Source: Planctomycetaceae bacterium
GTDB lineage: Bacteria; Planctomycetota; Planctomycetia; Planctomycetales; Planctomycetaceae
DNA: 6,243 nucleotides
Assembly: GCA_947479075.1 (NCBI GenBank)
Contig: CANJZR010000242.1
Location: 1-6,243, forward strand
Reading direction: 5' to 3'
The notes below the pieces were generated by a model. It was not told the DNA's origin, searched no databases, and was given only the letters and a program-made list of their open reading frames with translations. Positions 1 through 6,243 of the stretch are shown in pieces; the first letter of the stretch is position 1; each line of letters starts with the position of its first letter. A program made the position numbers and the translations under genes.

Positions 1-603
1 CATGGCCTGAAGGGGCTGGCGGCTATGTACTCCAATACCCCGCCGCTCGTGGGTTACGTTTGTCCCAAGTGGCTGGGACTTGGTCCGAACAGCCCTAGAT
101 TCAACGCCGCCGTGATGAAGCAGGCACTCGAACGCCGGGTCCAGATGGTCGTCATGACCGGTTCCTGGACGAAGTATGCCGATGATCCGCAATTTGGCCC
201 CAGCCTGGAGGCGACGGTCGCTCAACTGACCCAGGCTGGGATTCGCGTGGTGATCGTGCGTGATGTTCCGATTCATACGAGCTACGTGCCGCGACTCCTG
301 ATCCGGGCGACGTTCTGGGGCCAGGATGTGTCACTGGTTGGTGTTCCAGTCGAAGTGCTTCGACAGAAGAATAAAGCTGCGGACGAGTGGTTGACGAAGA
401 TGGCTGGGCCACTGGTGACGGTTCTGGATCCGACCGGGTTCCTGTCGGATCAGACGGGGTTGTGTCGTGCAGAGTTGGGTGGGTATGCGATGTACCGGGA
501 CGCGGGGCATCTCTCCGATGAAGGGGCTCGACAGCTGAAGACGATGTATGAGCCGGTTTTCCAGGAGATCAGTCAGCAGGCCAAGGCAGTATCGGCTCAC
601 TGA
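1..603 (+). CDS. SGNH-domain acyltransferase/esterase, C-terminal part (5' truncated by window edge)
   Basis: The frame is open from base 1 (reading H-G-L-K-G-L-A-A before the first ATG at 25), so this is the last 200 residues of a longer protein and the ATG at 25 is probably internal. The fragment resembles the C-terminal SGNH domain found on membrane O-acyltransferases of the OafA/YrhL type, which transfer acyl groups to cell-surface glycans. Seen directly: a hydrophobic strand ending VVMTGSW (about residues 50-55), a V-x-x-V-R-D-V-P strand near residue 85, and near the end a Cys followed by YRDAGHLSDEGA. Its Asp167 and His170 match the family's catalytic D-x-x-H-L-S block. The first residue is His, which fits the family's G-D-S-H nucleophile block being cut just after the Ser; that is inference. 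The acyltransferase membrane domain, if present, lies outside the window. A free-standing SGNH hydrolase is the alternative. The gap of 98 bases to the next gene contains nothing I can identify. Confidence 0.78.
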   Translation, partial: HGLKGLAAMYSNTPPLVGYVCPKWLGLGPNSPRFNAAVMKQALERRVQMVVMTGSWTKYADDPQFGPSLEATVAQLTQAGIRVVIVRDVPIHTSYVPRLLIRATFWGQDVSLVGVPVEVLRQKNKAADEWLTKMAGPLVTVLDPTGFLSDQTGLCRAELGGYAMYRDAGHLSDEGARQLKTMYEPVFQEISQQAKAVSAH

Positions 604-701
604 GCGTGATTTCATGCTGGACAGGGCCGCAATTTCCGGGGATAGTTGAGAAGTGCTCATACGTCTTGGCCCTTGTTTTCCCCGTCACTGAGAGCCTGCC
701 A

Positions 702-2069
702 ATGTCGTTTTCTCGTCGCCAATTAATTCGTGCTGGGGCGTTGGGCTGTGGGGGATTGTCGCTATCGGGTTTGCTGGGGGCGGAAGAACAGGGGGCCGTG
801 GGCTCGGCGAAGTCGGTGATCCTGCTGGTGCTCAACGGAGGGTTGGGACAGCACGAGACCTTTGACCCCAAGCCGCTGGCTCCCCGTGAGATACGCGGCC
901 AGTATGCGGCGATCCAGACTCGCACGCCGGGCGTACTGGTCAGCGAGATGTTGCCGGAACTCGCCCAGCGGACAGACAAGTATTGCCTGATCCGGTCGAT
1001 GAGTCACATCAATCCCGTGCATGTCGCGGCGACGCATATGATGCTTTCCGGGCAGCCAAATGGCACGCTCGCAGATGACTCACCGTACATCGGGTCGCTC
1101 GTGGCCCGGTTCAAGCCGACTGAGGTGGCGATGCCATCTTATGTCTGGCTGCTGAACATGAGGACCGGCACGAACAAGGAGGCCAAGTACGGCAGTGGAT
1201 TGCGGAGTGTCGGGCAGCAGTATGCTCCACTGCGGATCGGAGATGAACTCGATAACCCCTCATCACCGAATTTTCGAGTGTCGCACTTTGACCCGCCCCA
1301 GGGAGCAACCCCGCAGCAATTGCAGCAGCGGATTGAATTATTGAAGCAGCTGGACGTTCGTCCGGATATTTCATTGGCTCAGAAACAGTTTGACAAGTAT
1401 CAGCAACGTGCGGCCGAAATGGTCAGTGGGCCAGAGGCACGCCGGGCATTCTCACTGGAGGACGAACCGCCCGAAGTCAGGGACAGGTATGGTCGCAATC
1501 CTTTGGGACAGAATCTGTTGTTGTCCCGGCGGTTGGTCGAGGCAGGGGTGCGACTGGTGACGGTGACTGGCTGGCCGGGGTTAGCTCCCGGAGAGACCGT
1601 GCCTCAGATATTGCAAGTCTGGGACATGCACGACCAGCACTTTTTCGGTCATGACAACATGTATGGGAATGGACCCTATGGGATGCAATGGTCGCTGCCT
1701 CGTCTGGATCAGGGGTTGTCGGCGTTGCTGGATGATTTGCAGGATCGCGGACTGCTGGATGAGACGCTGGTCGTGGCGGTGAGCGAGTTTGGCCGGACTC
1801 CGAAGTTTGAGGGCAAAGGGCGCGGACGCGGGCATTGGCCGCACGCTTACTCGACGTTGATGGCAGGTGGCGGTGTGAAGCCGGGACTGGTGTACGGAGC
1901 CTCAGACAAGGTGGCGGGGTATGTCGCTTCGGGGCGGCCCGTGTCGCAAACCGATCTTGCAGCGACGATATTTCATGCTCTGGGGATCCCGCGGGATGCT
2001 CAGTATGGGTCAGAAGGTTTCTCACTCCGAGTGAACAACGGGACTCCGCTCACTGACATCTTTGTCTGA
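702..2069 (+). CDS. DUF1501 family protein with Tat signal (alkaline-phosphatase/sulfatase-like fold)
   Basis: A 455-residue protein, normal for DUF1501, a family greatly expanded in planctomycetes and related to the sulfatase/alkaline phosphatase fold; its reaction is not established. The N-terminus has a twin-arginine signal (S-R-R-Q-L-I, residues 4-9) followed by a Gly/Leu-rich hydrophobic stretch, so export in folded form is expected. Family blocks in order: NGGLGQHETFDPKP (45-58), M-S-H-I-N near 100-104, WDMH (307-310), LDQGLSALLDDL (335-346), SEFGRTP (361-367), GRGHWP (375-380), an AGGG / VYGASD block (388-402) and DLAATIFHALGIP (418-430). The usual GRDHW reads GRGHW here, so one commonly acidic position is Gly377. 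The ATG at 702 is chosen over an in-frame GTG at 606 because it puts the Arg pair right at the N-terminus and has GAGAG at 690-694; the 32 extra residues would hide the signal. The next gene starts 21 bases on, suggesting an operon. Confidence 0.93.
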   Translation: MSFSRRQLIRAGALGCGGLSLSGLLGAEEQGAVGSAKSVILLVLNGGLGQHETFDPKPLAPREIRGQYAAIQTRTPGVLVSEMLPELAQRTDKYCLIRSMSHINPVHVAATHMMLSGQPNGTLADDSPYIGSLVARFKPTEVAMPSYVWLLNMRTGTNKEAKYGSGLRSVGQQYAPLRIGDELDNPSSPNFRVSHFDPPQGATPQQLQQRIELLKQLDVRPDISLAQKQFDKYQQRAAEMVSGPEARRAFSLEDEPPEVRDRYGRNPLGQNLLLSRRLVEAGVRLVTVTGWPGLAPGETVPQILQVWDMHDQHFFGHDNMYGNGPYGMQWSLPRLDQGLSALLDDLQDRGLLDETLVVAVSEFGRTPKFEGKGRGRGHWPHAYSTLMAGGGVKPGLVYGASDKVAGYVASGRPVSQTDLAATIFHALGIPRDAQYGSEGFSLRVNNGTPLTDIFV

Positions 2070-2078
2070 TCGCTTTCT

Positions 2079-2085
2079 GGAGAGG
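2079..2085 (+). promoter_or_regulatory. Ribosome binding site GGAGAGG for the first amidohydrolase
   Basis: GGAGAGG lies five bases before the ATG at 2091, within the 21-base gap after the DUF1501 stop. The same heptamer precedes the oxidoreductase start at 3951. It fixes the start of the lipoprotein amidohydrolase. Confidence 0.75.
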
Positions 2086-2090
2086 TCGTC

Positions 2091-2981
2091 ATGGACCGTC
2101 GCCTGTTTCTCCAGACTTCGTTGGTACTGACTGGAGGGGTGGTTGCCTGCTCTGCTGAAAAGACTGTGCAAGTGCAGACAGAACACTCGTCCGACGTGAT
2201 CTGGGATCTACACTGTCACCTTTCAGGCGTCCCGGGCGAGACCGTCAAGGAGCGAGTCGAACAGCTGCTGGTCTATGCCGATCGTATGGGGGTACAGCGG
2301 CTAGTCTTCTTCATGGGGTGGCCGTTTCTGTCGAACCCGACTCCTGATCAGCTGCGGAAGCAGAACGATCAGGTGCTGGAGGCCTTGGCACTGGCTCCAG
2401 ACCGGTTGTTTGGATTTGCCTATGTCAGTGGAGAGCACCCCGACGAGTCGTTGCAAGAGATCGAACGCTGCATCACCAGCGGCCCGATGCTGGGGATCAA
2501 GCTCTGGACCGCTCGACATTGCAGCGAGGCCGCGCTCGATCCGATCGTACGCCGCTGCGGCGAACTGCAGGCGGTGGTCTATCAGCACACCTGGCTGAAA
2601 TCGACGGGCAATGAGCCGGGTGAGTCGACGCCGATGGATGTGGTGACTTTGGCACAACGTCACCCCGATGTGCGGATCATCTGTGGGCACACGGGAGGCG
2701 ACTGGACTCGTGGGATTCGTGCGGTCCGGGCAGTGCCGAATGTGACAATCGACCTTGGGGGTTCGGAACCGACTGCTGGGTTTGTCGAGATGGCAGTCCG
2801 GGAACTGGGGGCCGAACGCATCCTCTATGGAAGCGATATCGGAGGCCGCAGCTTCGCCTCTCAGTTGGCCAAGGTGTACGGGGCCGAGTTGACCGTGGTG
2901 GAGCGAAAGCAGATTCTCGGGCAGAACCTGAAGCGTCTGTTGACGCCGATCCTGATGGCCAAGGGAGTGAAGCTGTCATGA
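2091..2981 (+). CDS. Amidohydrolase-2 family metal-dependent hydrolase, Tat/lipoprotein signal
   Basis: A 296-residue TIM-barrel hydrolase of the amidohydrolase superfamily (Pfam amidohydrolase_2 type), which cleaves C-O, C-N or C-C bonds with a bound metal; the substrate is unknown. The metal-ligand set is complete: H41-C-H43 after the first strand (D-L-H-C-H), His166 in YQHTW, His200 in CGHTGGDW, and Asp249 in YGSDIGG. Lys137 in GIKLW is on a mid-barrel strand. The N-terminus reads M-D-R-R-L-F-L-Q, matching a short Tat signal, and is followed by a hydrophobic run ending V-V-A-C with Cys20 as the probable lipidation site. The protein is therefore probably a Tat-exported, membrane-anchored lipoprotein. 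It starts 21 bases after the DUF1501 gene with a good ribosome binding site, and its TGA overlaps the ATG of the next gene (ATGA), so the three genes are probably co-transcribed and the last two translationally coupled. Confidence 0.9.
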   Translation: MDRRLFLQTSLVLTGGVVACSAEKTVQVQTEHSSDVIWDLHCHLSGVPGETVKERVEQLLVYADRMGVQRLVFFMGWPFLSNPTPDQLRKQNDQVLEALALAPDRLFGFAYVSGEHPDESLQEIERCITSGPMLGIKLWTARHCSEAALDPIVRRCGELQAVVYQHTWLKSTGNEPGESTPMDVVTLAQRHPDVRIICGHTGGDWTRGIRAVRAVPNVTIDLGGSEPTAGFVEMAVRELGAERILYGSDIGGRSFASQLAKVYGAELTVVERKQILGQNLKRLLTPILMAKGVKLS

Positions 2982-3745
2982 TCGATGTGAATGTGAATCT
3001 GTCTCGTTGGCCGTTTCGAAGGTTGCCATGTGATGAGACGCCGCGGTTGGTCGAGAAGTTGTTGGCGAGTGGTATTACCGAGGCGTGGGCAGGGAGCTTT
3101 GATGGTCTCCTGCATCAGGATGTAGCTGGGGTGAATGCTCGTCTGACAGCAGAGTGTCGGTCGAGTGGGGGCCTGTTGAAGCCGGTCGGGACGATTCATC
3201 CGTTATTGCCCGATTGGGAGGATGATGTGCGTCGGTGCGCCGAGCAACATGGGATGCACGCGATACGTTTGAATCCGAATTATCACGGTTATCGGTTGGA
3301 CGATCCGGTGTGCGATCGGTTGTTGGATCTGGCGGCAGAGCGACAGCTGGTCGTGCAGGTCGCCTTGAAGATGGAAGATGTGCGGACGCATCACCCATTG
3401 ATGAAAGTCCCGACCGTAGACGTGGCTCCGCTTGAAGCTCTGGTGCGGCGGCATCCTCAGGCTCGGTTAGTCATCCTGAATGGATCGGGGACTGTGACCC
3501 CAGCTGCAGCGGCGAATCTGACGACGCTGGGGCCAGTGTACTTTGATATCTCGCATGCGGAGCAGGTGGGGGCACTCGAACAGCTGGTGAAAGTCGTTCC
3601 ACATGAGCGATTGCTGTTTGGCTCGCACTTCCCCTTTTTCAATCTGGAATCGGCTTTATTGAAATTTCGTGAGTCGGAGTTGGGAAGTGCTGTGTCCACG
3701 GCGATTCAGTCGGGGAACGCGAAGACGTTGATGGGGACAAGGTGA
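2978..3745 (+). CDS. Amidohydrolase-fold protein lacking canonical metal ligands (possible pseudoenzyme)
   Basis: A 255-residue protein of amidohydrolase_2 type with no signal peptide. Its blocks line up in order with the gene just upstream, but each metal ligand is replaced. The opening H-x-H is N5-V-N7 (DVNVNLSRWPFRRL); the strand-5 His falls in VVQVALKMED and is hydrophobic; the CGH block is ILNGSG (167-171, with Asn168); and GSD is GSHFPFF (215-221, with His217). GIKLW is replaced by AIRLNPNYHGY, giving Arg97. These segments look constrained rather than decayed, and from memory similar proteins with the same N-x-N and GSH-x-PFF signatures occur in other planctomycetes. A variant active site or a structural role is therefore more likely than a decaying gene. 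It starts inside the stop of the preceding gene (ATGA, 2978-2981), with GGAGTGA at 2964-2970 as ribosome binding site. Cytoplasmic location is expected unless it is carried out with its partner. Confidence 0.87.
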   Translation: MIDVNVNLSRWPFRRLPCDETPRLVEKLLASGITEAWAGSFDGLLHQDVAGVNARLTAECRSSGGLLKPVGTIHPLLPDWEDDVRRCAEQHGMHAIRLNPNYHGYRLDDPVCDRLLDLAAERQLVVQVALKMEDVRTHHPLMKVPTVDVAPLEALVRRHPQARLVILNGSGTVTPAAAANLTTLGPVYFDISHAEQVGALEQLVKVVPHERLLFGSHFPFFNLESALLKFRESELGSAVSTAIQSGNAKTLMGTR

Positions 3746-3939
3746 GACGGTCAGAGAAAGTTGGCATTGATCGGTACTCCAGGAGGGACAAAGAATCCCA
3801 CCCAAGGCAAACGGCTTGAGCGGTCATTGAATCTCATGGAGGTGGTTGCGAGATGATTGACAGGGGGATGTGATATAGACATCCTTTGATGTGACTGCGG
3901 TGGTTTGGCCGCAGGCGATTGCGACTCATCGTGATATTC

Positions 3940-3946
3940 GGAGAGG
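3940..3946 (+). promoter_or_regulatory. Ribosome binding site GGAGAGG deciding the oxidoreductase start
   Basis: GGAGAGG sits four bases before the ATG at 3951. It is the reason for choosing this start over the in-frame GTG at 3891. The GTG would add 20 residues in front of the twin-arginine signal and has no comparable site. Confidence 0.72.
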
Positions 3947-3950
3947 CCTG

Positions 3951-5255
3951 ATGACTGCTCCTCGGCGTGATTTTTTGAAGACCACTGTGGCAGGTGCCGC
4001 GACCTGGGCGTTTGCTGGGATTGCCAAAGCGGACGACCCCTCGAAGAAGCTAGGGATCGGGTTGATTGGCCCCGGAGGAATGGGGAGCAACCACCTGAAC
4101 CTGCTGGCCAAGCGGAAAGACATCGATCTCAGGTGGGTTTGCGATGTTGATCAGTTGCGGCTGGCCAAAGCCTTGGAGACCGCCAAGGGAGGTGGTCATG
4201 CCACAAAGTCGACAGCCGACATGCGGGAGGTGCTGGCCGACGACAAGGTCGACGCGGTGTTCATCGCCACTCCCGATCATTGGCATGCTCCCGCTGCGAT
4301 TCTGGCGCTCGATGCGGGGAAGCATGTCTATGTCGAGAAGCCGTGCTGTCACAACATCCGCGAAGGCCAGCTGATGGCCGAGGCTGTTGCTCGCTCGGGA
4401 AAGAAGCTGCAGGTGGGGACGCAGAGCCGGAGTACGCCGTGCGTGATGGCGGGGATCGAGCGAGTGCTCAGAGGGGATATCGGCGAAGTGCTGGTGGCGA
4501 AGGCGTGGAACAGCCAGCGGCGCGGTTCGATCGGGAAAACCCAGCCGAGTGACCCGCCACAGACGCTCGACTTTGACAACTGGACGGGGCCGGCTCCGGT
4601 GACTCCGTACCGGTCGAACCTGCTTCCTGGTGTCTGGCGCTGGTGGTACGACTTCGGCTGCGGGGACATTGGGAATGACGGGGTGCATGACATTGATGTG
4701 GCTGCGTGGGGATTGGGTGTCAACACGCTACCGAGCCGGGTGACGTGCCTGGGGGGTAAGAACTACTTCGATGATGACCAGCAGTTCCCCGATACGCAGT
4801 ACGCAGTCTGCGAGTACCCGCACGAGGGCAACCCGGCGGGGCGTCACAAGCAGCTGATCTTTGAACAGCGAATCTGGACGCAGTACGTCCAGGATGGGTA
4901 TGAGAATGGATCTGCGTACTACGGGACCGAAGGGGTGCTCATCATGGGGCATAACGTCGGCTGGAAGATGTATGGTCTGCGAAACAAGCTGATCGCCGAG
5001 CAGACAGGCGGAGGGGATTTGCCGGCCCACCACGAGAATTTCTTCAAGGCGATCCTGGATGGTACGCCGACCAATGCAGATATCGTGGCGGGAACCACAG
5101 CTGCGGGGATTGTCCACCTGGCGAATATTTCGGCCCGGTTGGGACGAACTCTGAATTTGGATCCCACGACTGGACGGATTCAGGGCGACCCGGAAGCGGA
5201 TGGCCTGATCCAGCGGAAGTACCGCGAACACTGGGGGACGCCGAAGGGCGTTTGA
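3951..5255 (+). CDS. Gfo/Idh/MocA family NAD(P)-dependent oxidoreductase, Tat-exported
   Basis: A 434-residue member of the glucose-fructose oxidoreductase / inositol dehydrogenase family, which oxidises or reduces sugar and polyol hydroxyls using tightly bound NAD(P). The N-terminus has a classic Tat signal, P-R-R-D-F-L-K (residues 4-10), then a hydrophobic stretch ending A-K-A before D-D, a likely cleavage site near residue 27. The Rossmann domain has the glycine motif GLIGPGGMG (37-45), an acidic strand end V-C-D-V-D (63-67), ATPDHWHAP (106-114) and the EKP motif (129-131, catalytic Lys130). The C-terminal domain holds GDIGNDGVHDID (238-249) with the putative catalytic His246. The position four before it, Asp in inositol dehydrogenase, is Asn242, with Asp243 adjacent. 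The tail Q-R-K-Y-R-E-H-W is typical of planctomycete members as I recall them. The gene lies 205 bases after the amidohydrolase pair with its own ribosome binding site and ends in a strong terminator. It may be co-transcribed with them, or have its own promoter. The substrate cannot be assigned. Confidence 0.94.
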   Translation: MTAPRRDFLKTTVAGAATWAFAGIAKADDPSKKLGIGLIGPGGMGSNHLNLLAKRKDIDLRWVCDVDQLRLAKALETAKGGGHATKSTADMREVLADDKVDAVFIATPDHWHAPAAILALDAGKHVYVEKPCCHNIREGQLMAEAVARSGKKLQVGTQSRSTPCVMAGIERVLRGDIGEVLVAKAWNSQRRGSIGKTQPSDPPQTLDFDNWTGPAPVTPYRSNLLPGVWRWWYDFGCGDIGNDGVHDIDVAAWGLGVNTLPSRVTCLGGKNYFDDDQQFPDTQYAVCEYPHEGNPAGRHKQLIFEQRIWTQYVQDGYENGSAYYGTEGVLIMGHNVGWKMYGLRNKLIAEQTGGGDLPAHHENFFKAILDGTPTNADIVAGTTAAGIVHLANISARLGRTLNLDPTTGRIQGDPEADGLIQRKYREHWGTPKGV

Positions 5256-5275
5256 TCTCCCCGAGATAAACTAAT

Positions 5276-5320
5276 GAGCACCGGTTCGCGGATCGCGTGA
5301 ACCGGTGCTCTTGTTGTTTT
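5276..5320 (+). terminator. Rho-independent terminator, possibly bidirectional
   Basis: A perfect 12-base inverted repeat, GAGCACCGGTTC at 5276-5287 and GAACCGGTGCTC at 5299-5310, encloses 11 bases that can form a further GCG/CGC pairing around a GAT loop. TTGTTGTTTT follows at 5311-5320. It begins 20 bases after the oxidoreductase stop. On the other strand the stem is followed by ATTAGTTTAT and lies 30 bases past the stop of the convergent DUF1559 gene, so it may serve both genes, less strongly on that side. Confidence 0.92.
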
Positions 5321-5340
5321 GGAGAGCTGCTGACGGGGAT

Positions 5341-6243
5341 TTAGAATTCGCCGACAACTTCGGCCCCGGCACGCGTGCTCAATGATCGCATGGCGGTGCT
5401 GTCGATGTTTTCGCTGATGAAGCGAGCGCTCCCGTCAACGAGTGCAAAGTGGCATCCGCCGACGTGTTGGCTACCAAAGGAACACATGCGCCGGATGACT
5501 TCTGGCGCGGAGTCAAATGTGGTTGAGCTGGAAATACTCCCGGGCTTGTTCGTGAAATTGAATGGCATGCGGTAATTGATTGCCCCAAAGCAGCTCATCG
5601 TAAGATCGGTAATCGCCAGCTGCCCGCCAGATGAGGCCCAGTAGCCCCAGCCCGCCATGGGATTCTGGGCATAGCTGCCGGAGTAGAAGGAATCGTAGTT
5701 TGTGTCGGTGTGGTTCCGCTCGCCGAGGAGCAGAGTGGAGGACGTTCCGTCAGTGACATCCCGGATGCGGACAAGTCCGTGCTGGACCGTGGGTGGTGTG
5801 GTGATCGTCGGCCCCGTCCCGGCGAAGATTCCGTCTCCACTGATTGACGCGGGAGGATGCGATTGAGTGCCTCCATTCCCACCATAGCTGGAGAGGGCGT
5901 AGCGAACGCCACTGGACTTGGTGTATGGATTCTGCGGCAGCGTAGAAGACGGACAGATCAGGACGGGAAGAATGACTGCGGTGTTTCCGTTCGACTCATT
6001 AGCCAGCGGGTTGGCGAAATCCCACTGGTTATAAAGTGCTCCCTGATCGAAGTAAGGGAGCAGCTGAACGAACATCGTCCAACCGCGAACTCGTGGAGAG
6101 GACGAGAACTGGACTCGAATCTGCCCCGGCGGGAAGCAAGTGTGCGTACTCTCGTAGTTGTGAACCGCCAGCGCGATCTGCTTGAGCTGGTTGCGACACT
6201 GGGCCCGACGAGCCGCCTCGCGAGCCTGTTGAACGGCGGGTAA
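5341..6243 (-). CDS. DUF1559 domain protein (pilin-like), N-terminus cut by window edge
   Basis: The minus-strand frame is open to the last base, so this is a 300-residue C-terminal part; the Met at 6075 is internal. The first residues visible, LPAVQQAREAARR, are the end of the type IV pilin-like N-terminal helix that opens DUF1559 proteins. The prepilin cleavage motif and most of the hydrophobic helix should lie just outside the window. Further blocks are QLLPYFDQGALYNQWDF (fragment residues 60-76), a C-P-S-S segment (97-100), D-V-T-D-G-T-S-S-T-L-L-L-G-E-R (162-176), and near the C-terminus H260-V-G-G-C-H-F-A-L-V-D270-G271. That last block is an exact H-X9-DG motif (prepilin-type processing-associated domain; bases 5431-5466), followed by S-A-R-F-I-S. 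Family members are thought to be exported, membrane-anchored surface proteins that occur in many copies in planctomycete genomes; their function is unknown. The gene is convergent with the oxidoreductase and ends beside the shared hairpin. Confidence 0.92.
   Translation of the reverse strand, partial: LPAVQQAREAARRAQCRNQLKQIALAVHNYESTHTCFPPGQIRVQFSSSPRVRGWTMFVQLLPYFDQGALYNQWDFANPLANESNGNTAVILPVLICPSSTLPQNPYTKSSGVRYALSSYGGNGGTQSHPPASISGDGIFAGTGPTITTPPTVQHGLVRIRDVTDGTSSTLLLGERNHTDTNYDSFYSGSYAQNPMAGWGYWASSGGQLAITDLTMSCFGAINYRMPFNFTNKPGSISSSTTFDSAPEVIRRMCSFGSQHVGGCHFALVDGSARFISENIDSTAMRSLSTRAGAEVVGEF

Noticed and set aside
606..701. N-terminal extension of the DUF1501 gene from a GTG at 606
   Set aside because: It would place 32 residues before the twin-arginine signal; the ATG at 702 gives a standard signal and family-like start.
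569..979. 136-codon - strand frame crossing the 604-701 gap
   Set aside because: It overlaps the ends of two supported + strand genes, has no family resemblance and no convincing ribosome binding site.
1477..2025. 182-codon open frame on the - strand inside the DUF1501 gene
   Set aside because: The translation is rich in Pro, Arg, Ser and Thr with no domain signature, as expected for an antisense shadow of GC-rich coding sequence.
3782..3804. Weak inverted repeat (GGGA/TCCC with flanking GG/CC) after the second amidohydrolase
   Set aside because: The stem is short, interrupted by a mismatch and has no T-tract, so it is not a credible terminator.
3891..3950. N-terminal extension of the oxidoreductase from a GTG at 3891
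   Set aside because: It would put 20 residues before the Tat signal; the ATG at 3951 has GGAGAGG at the right distance.
4050..4688. 212-codon open frame on the - strand inside the oxidoreductase gene
   Set aside because: It is wholly antisense to a gene with clear family motifs, has no recognisable domain, and open antisense frames are common in GC-rich DNA.
5857..6243. 128-codon + strand frame at the right edge
   Set aside because: It is antisense to the DUF1559 reading frame, which continues with hallmark residues to the window edge.

Overview
The window looks like chromosomal DNA of a planctomycete, probably order Planctomycetales; no genus is claimed. The basis is the combination of families: a DUF1501 protein with a Tat signal, a DUF1559 protein with a pilin-like N-terminal region and an H-X9-DG motif, a Tat-exported Gfo/Idh/MocA oxidoreductase, and paired amidohydrolase-2 proteins. 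DUF1501 and DUF1559 are strongly expanded in that phylum. The DNA is GC-rich, with densely packed genes separated by short gaps. I see no RNA gene, CRISPR array, insertion sequence or attachment site.

Layout. Positions 1-603 (+) hold the C-terminal end of an SGNH-type acyltransferase or esterase, cut by the left edge. After a 98-base gap comes a three-gene set on the + strand. It consists of a Tat-signal DUF1501 protein (702-2069), a Tat/lipobox amidohydrolase (2091-2981, 21 bases downstream) and a second amidohydrolase-fold protein (2978-3745) overlapping it by four bases (ATGA). A 205-base gap with an odd arrangement of Shine-Dalgarno-like sequence and two tiny reading frames precedes a Gfo/Idh/MocA oxidoreductase (3951-5255). 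A strong hairpin plus T-tract (5276-5320) ends that gene. It lies between it and a convergent DUF1559 gene on the - strand (5341-6243), whose N-terminal start is beyond the right edge.

How the genes may work together. The DUF1501 protein, the first amidohydrolase and the oxidoreductase all carry twin-arginine signals, so their products should act folded outside the cytoplasm. This fits an extracytoplasmic catabolic function, possibly on sugars or sugar derivatives, but no substrate can be read from the sequence. The most interesting point is the translationally coupled amidohydrolase pair. The first protein keeps the canonical metal ligands and has an export signal. The second has the same fold signature but appears to have lost every canonical metal ligand, and it has no signal peptide. 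It may be a pseudoenzyme or a variant enzyme, and could be a partner subunit. All functional assignments come from reading motifs; no database search was run.
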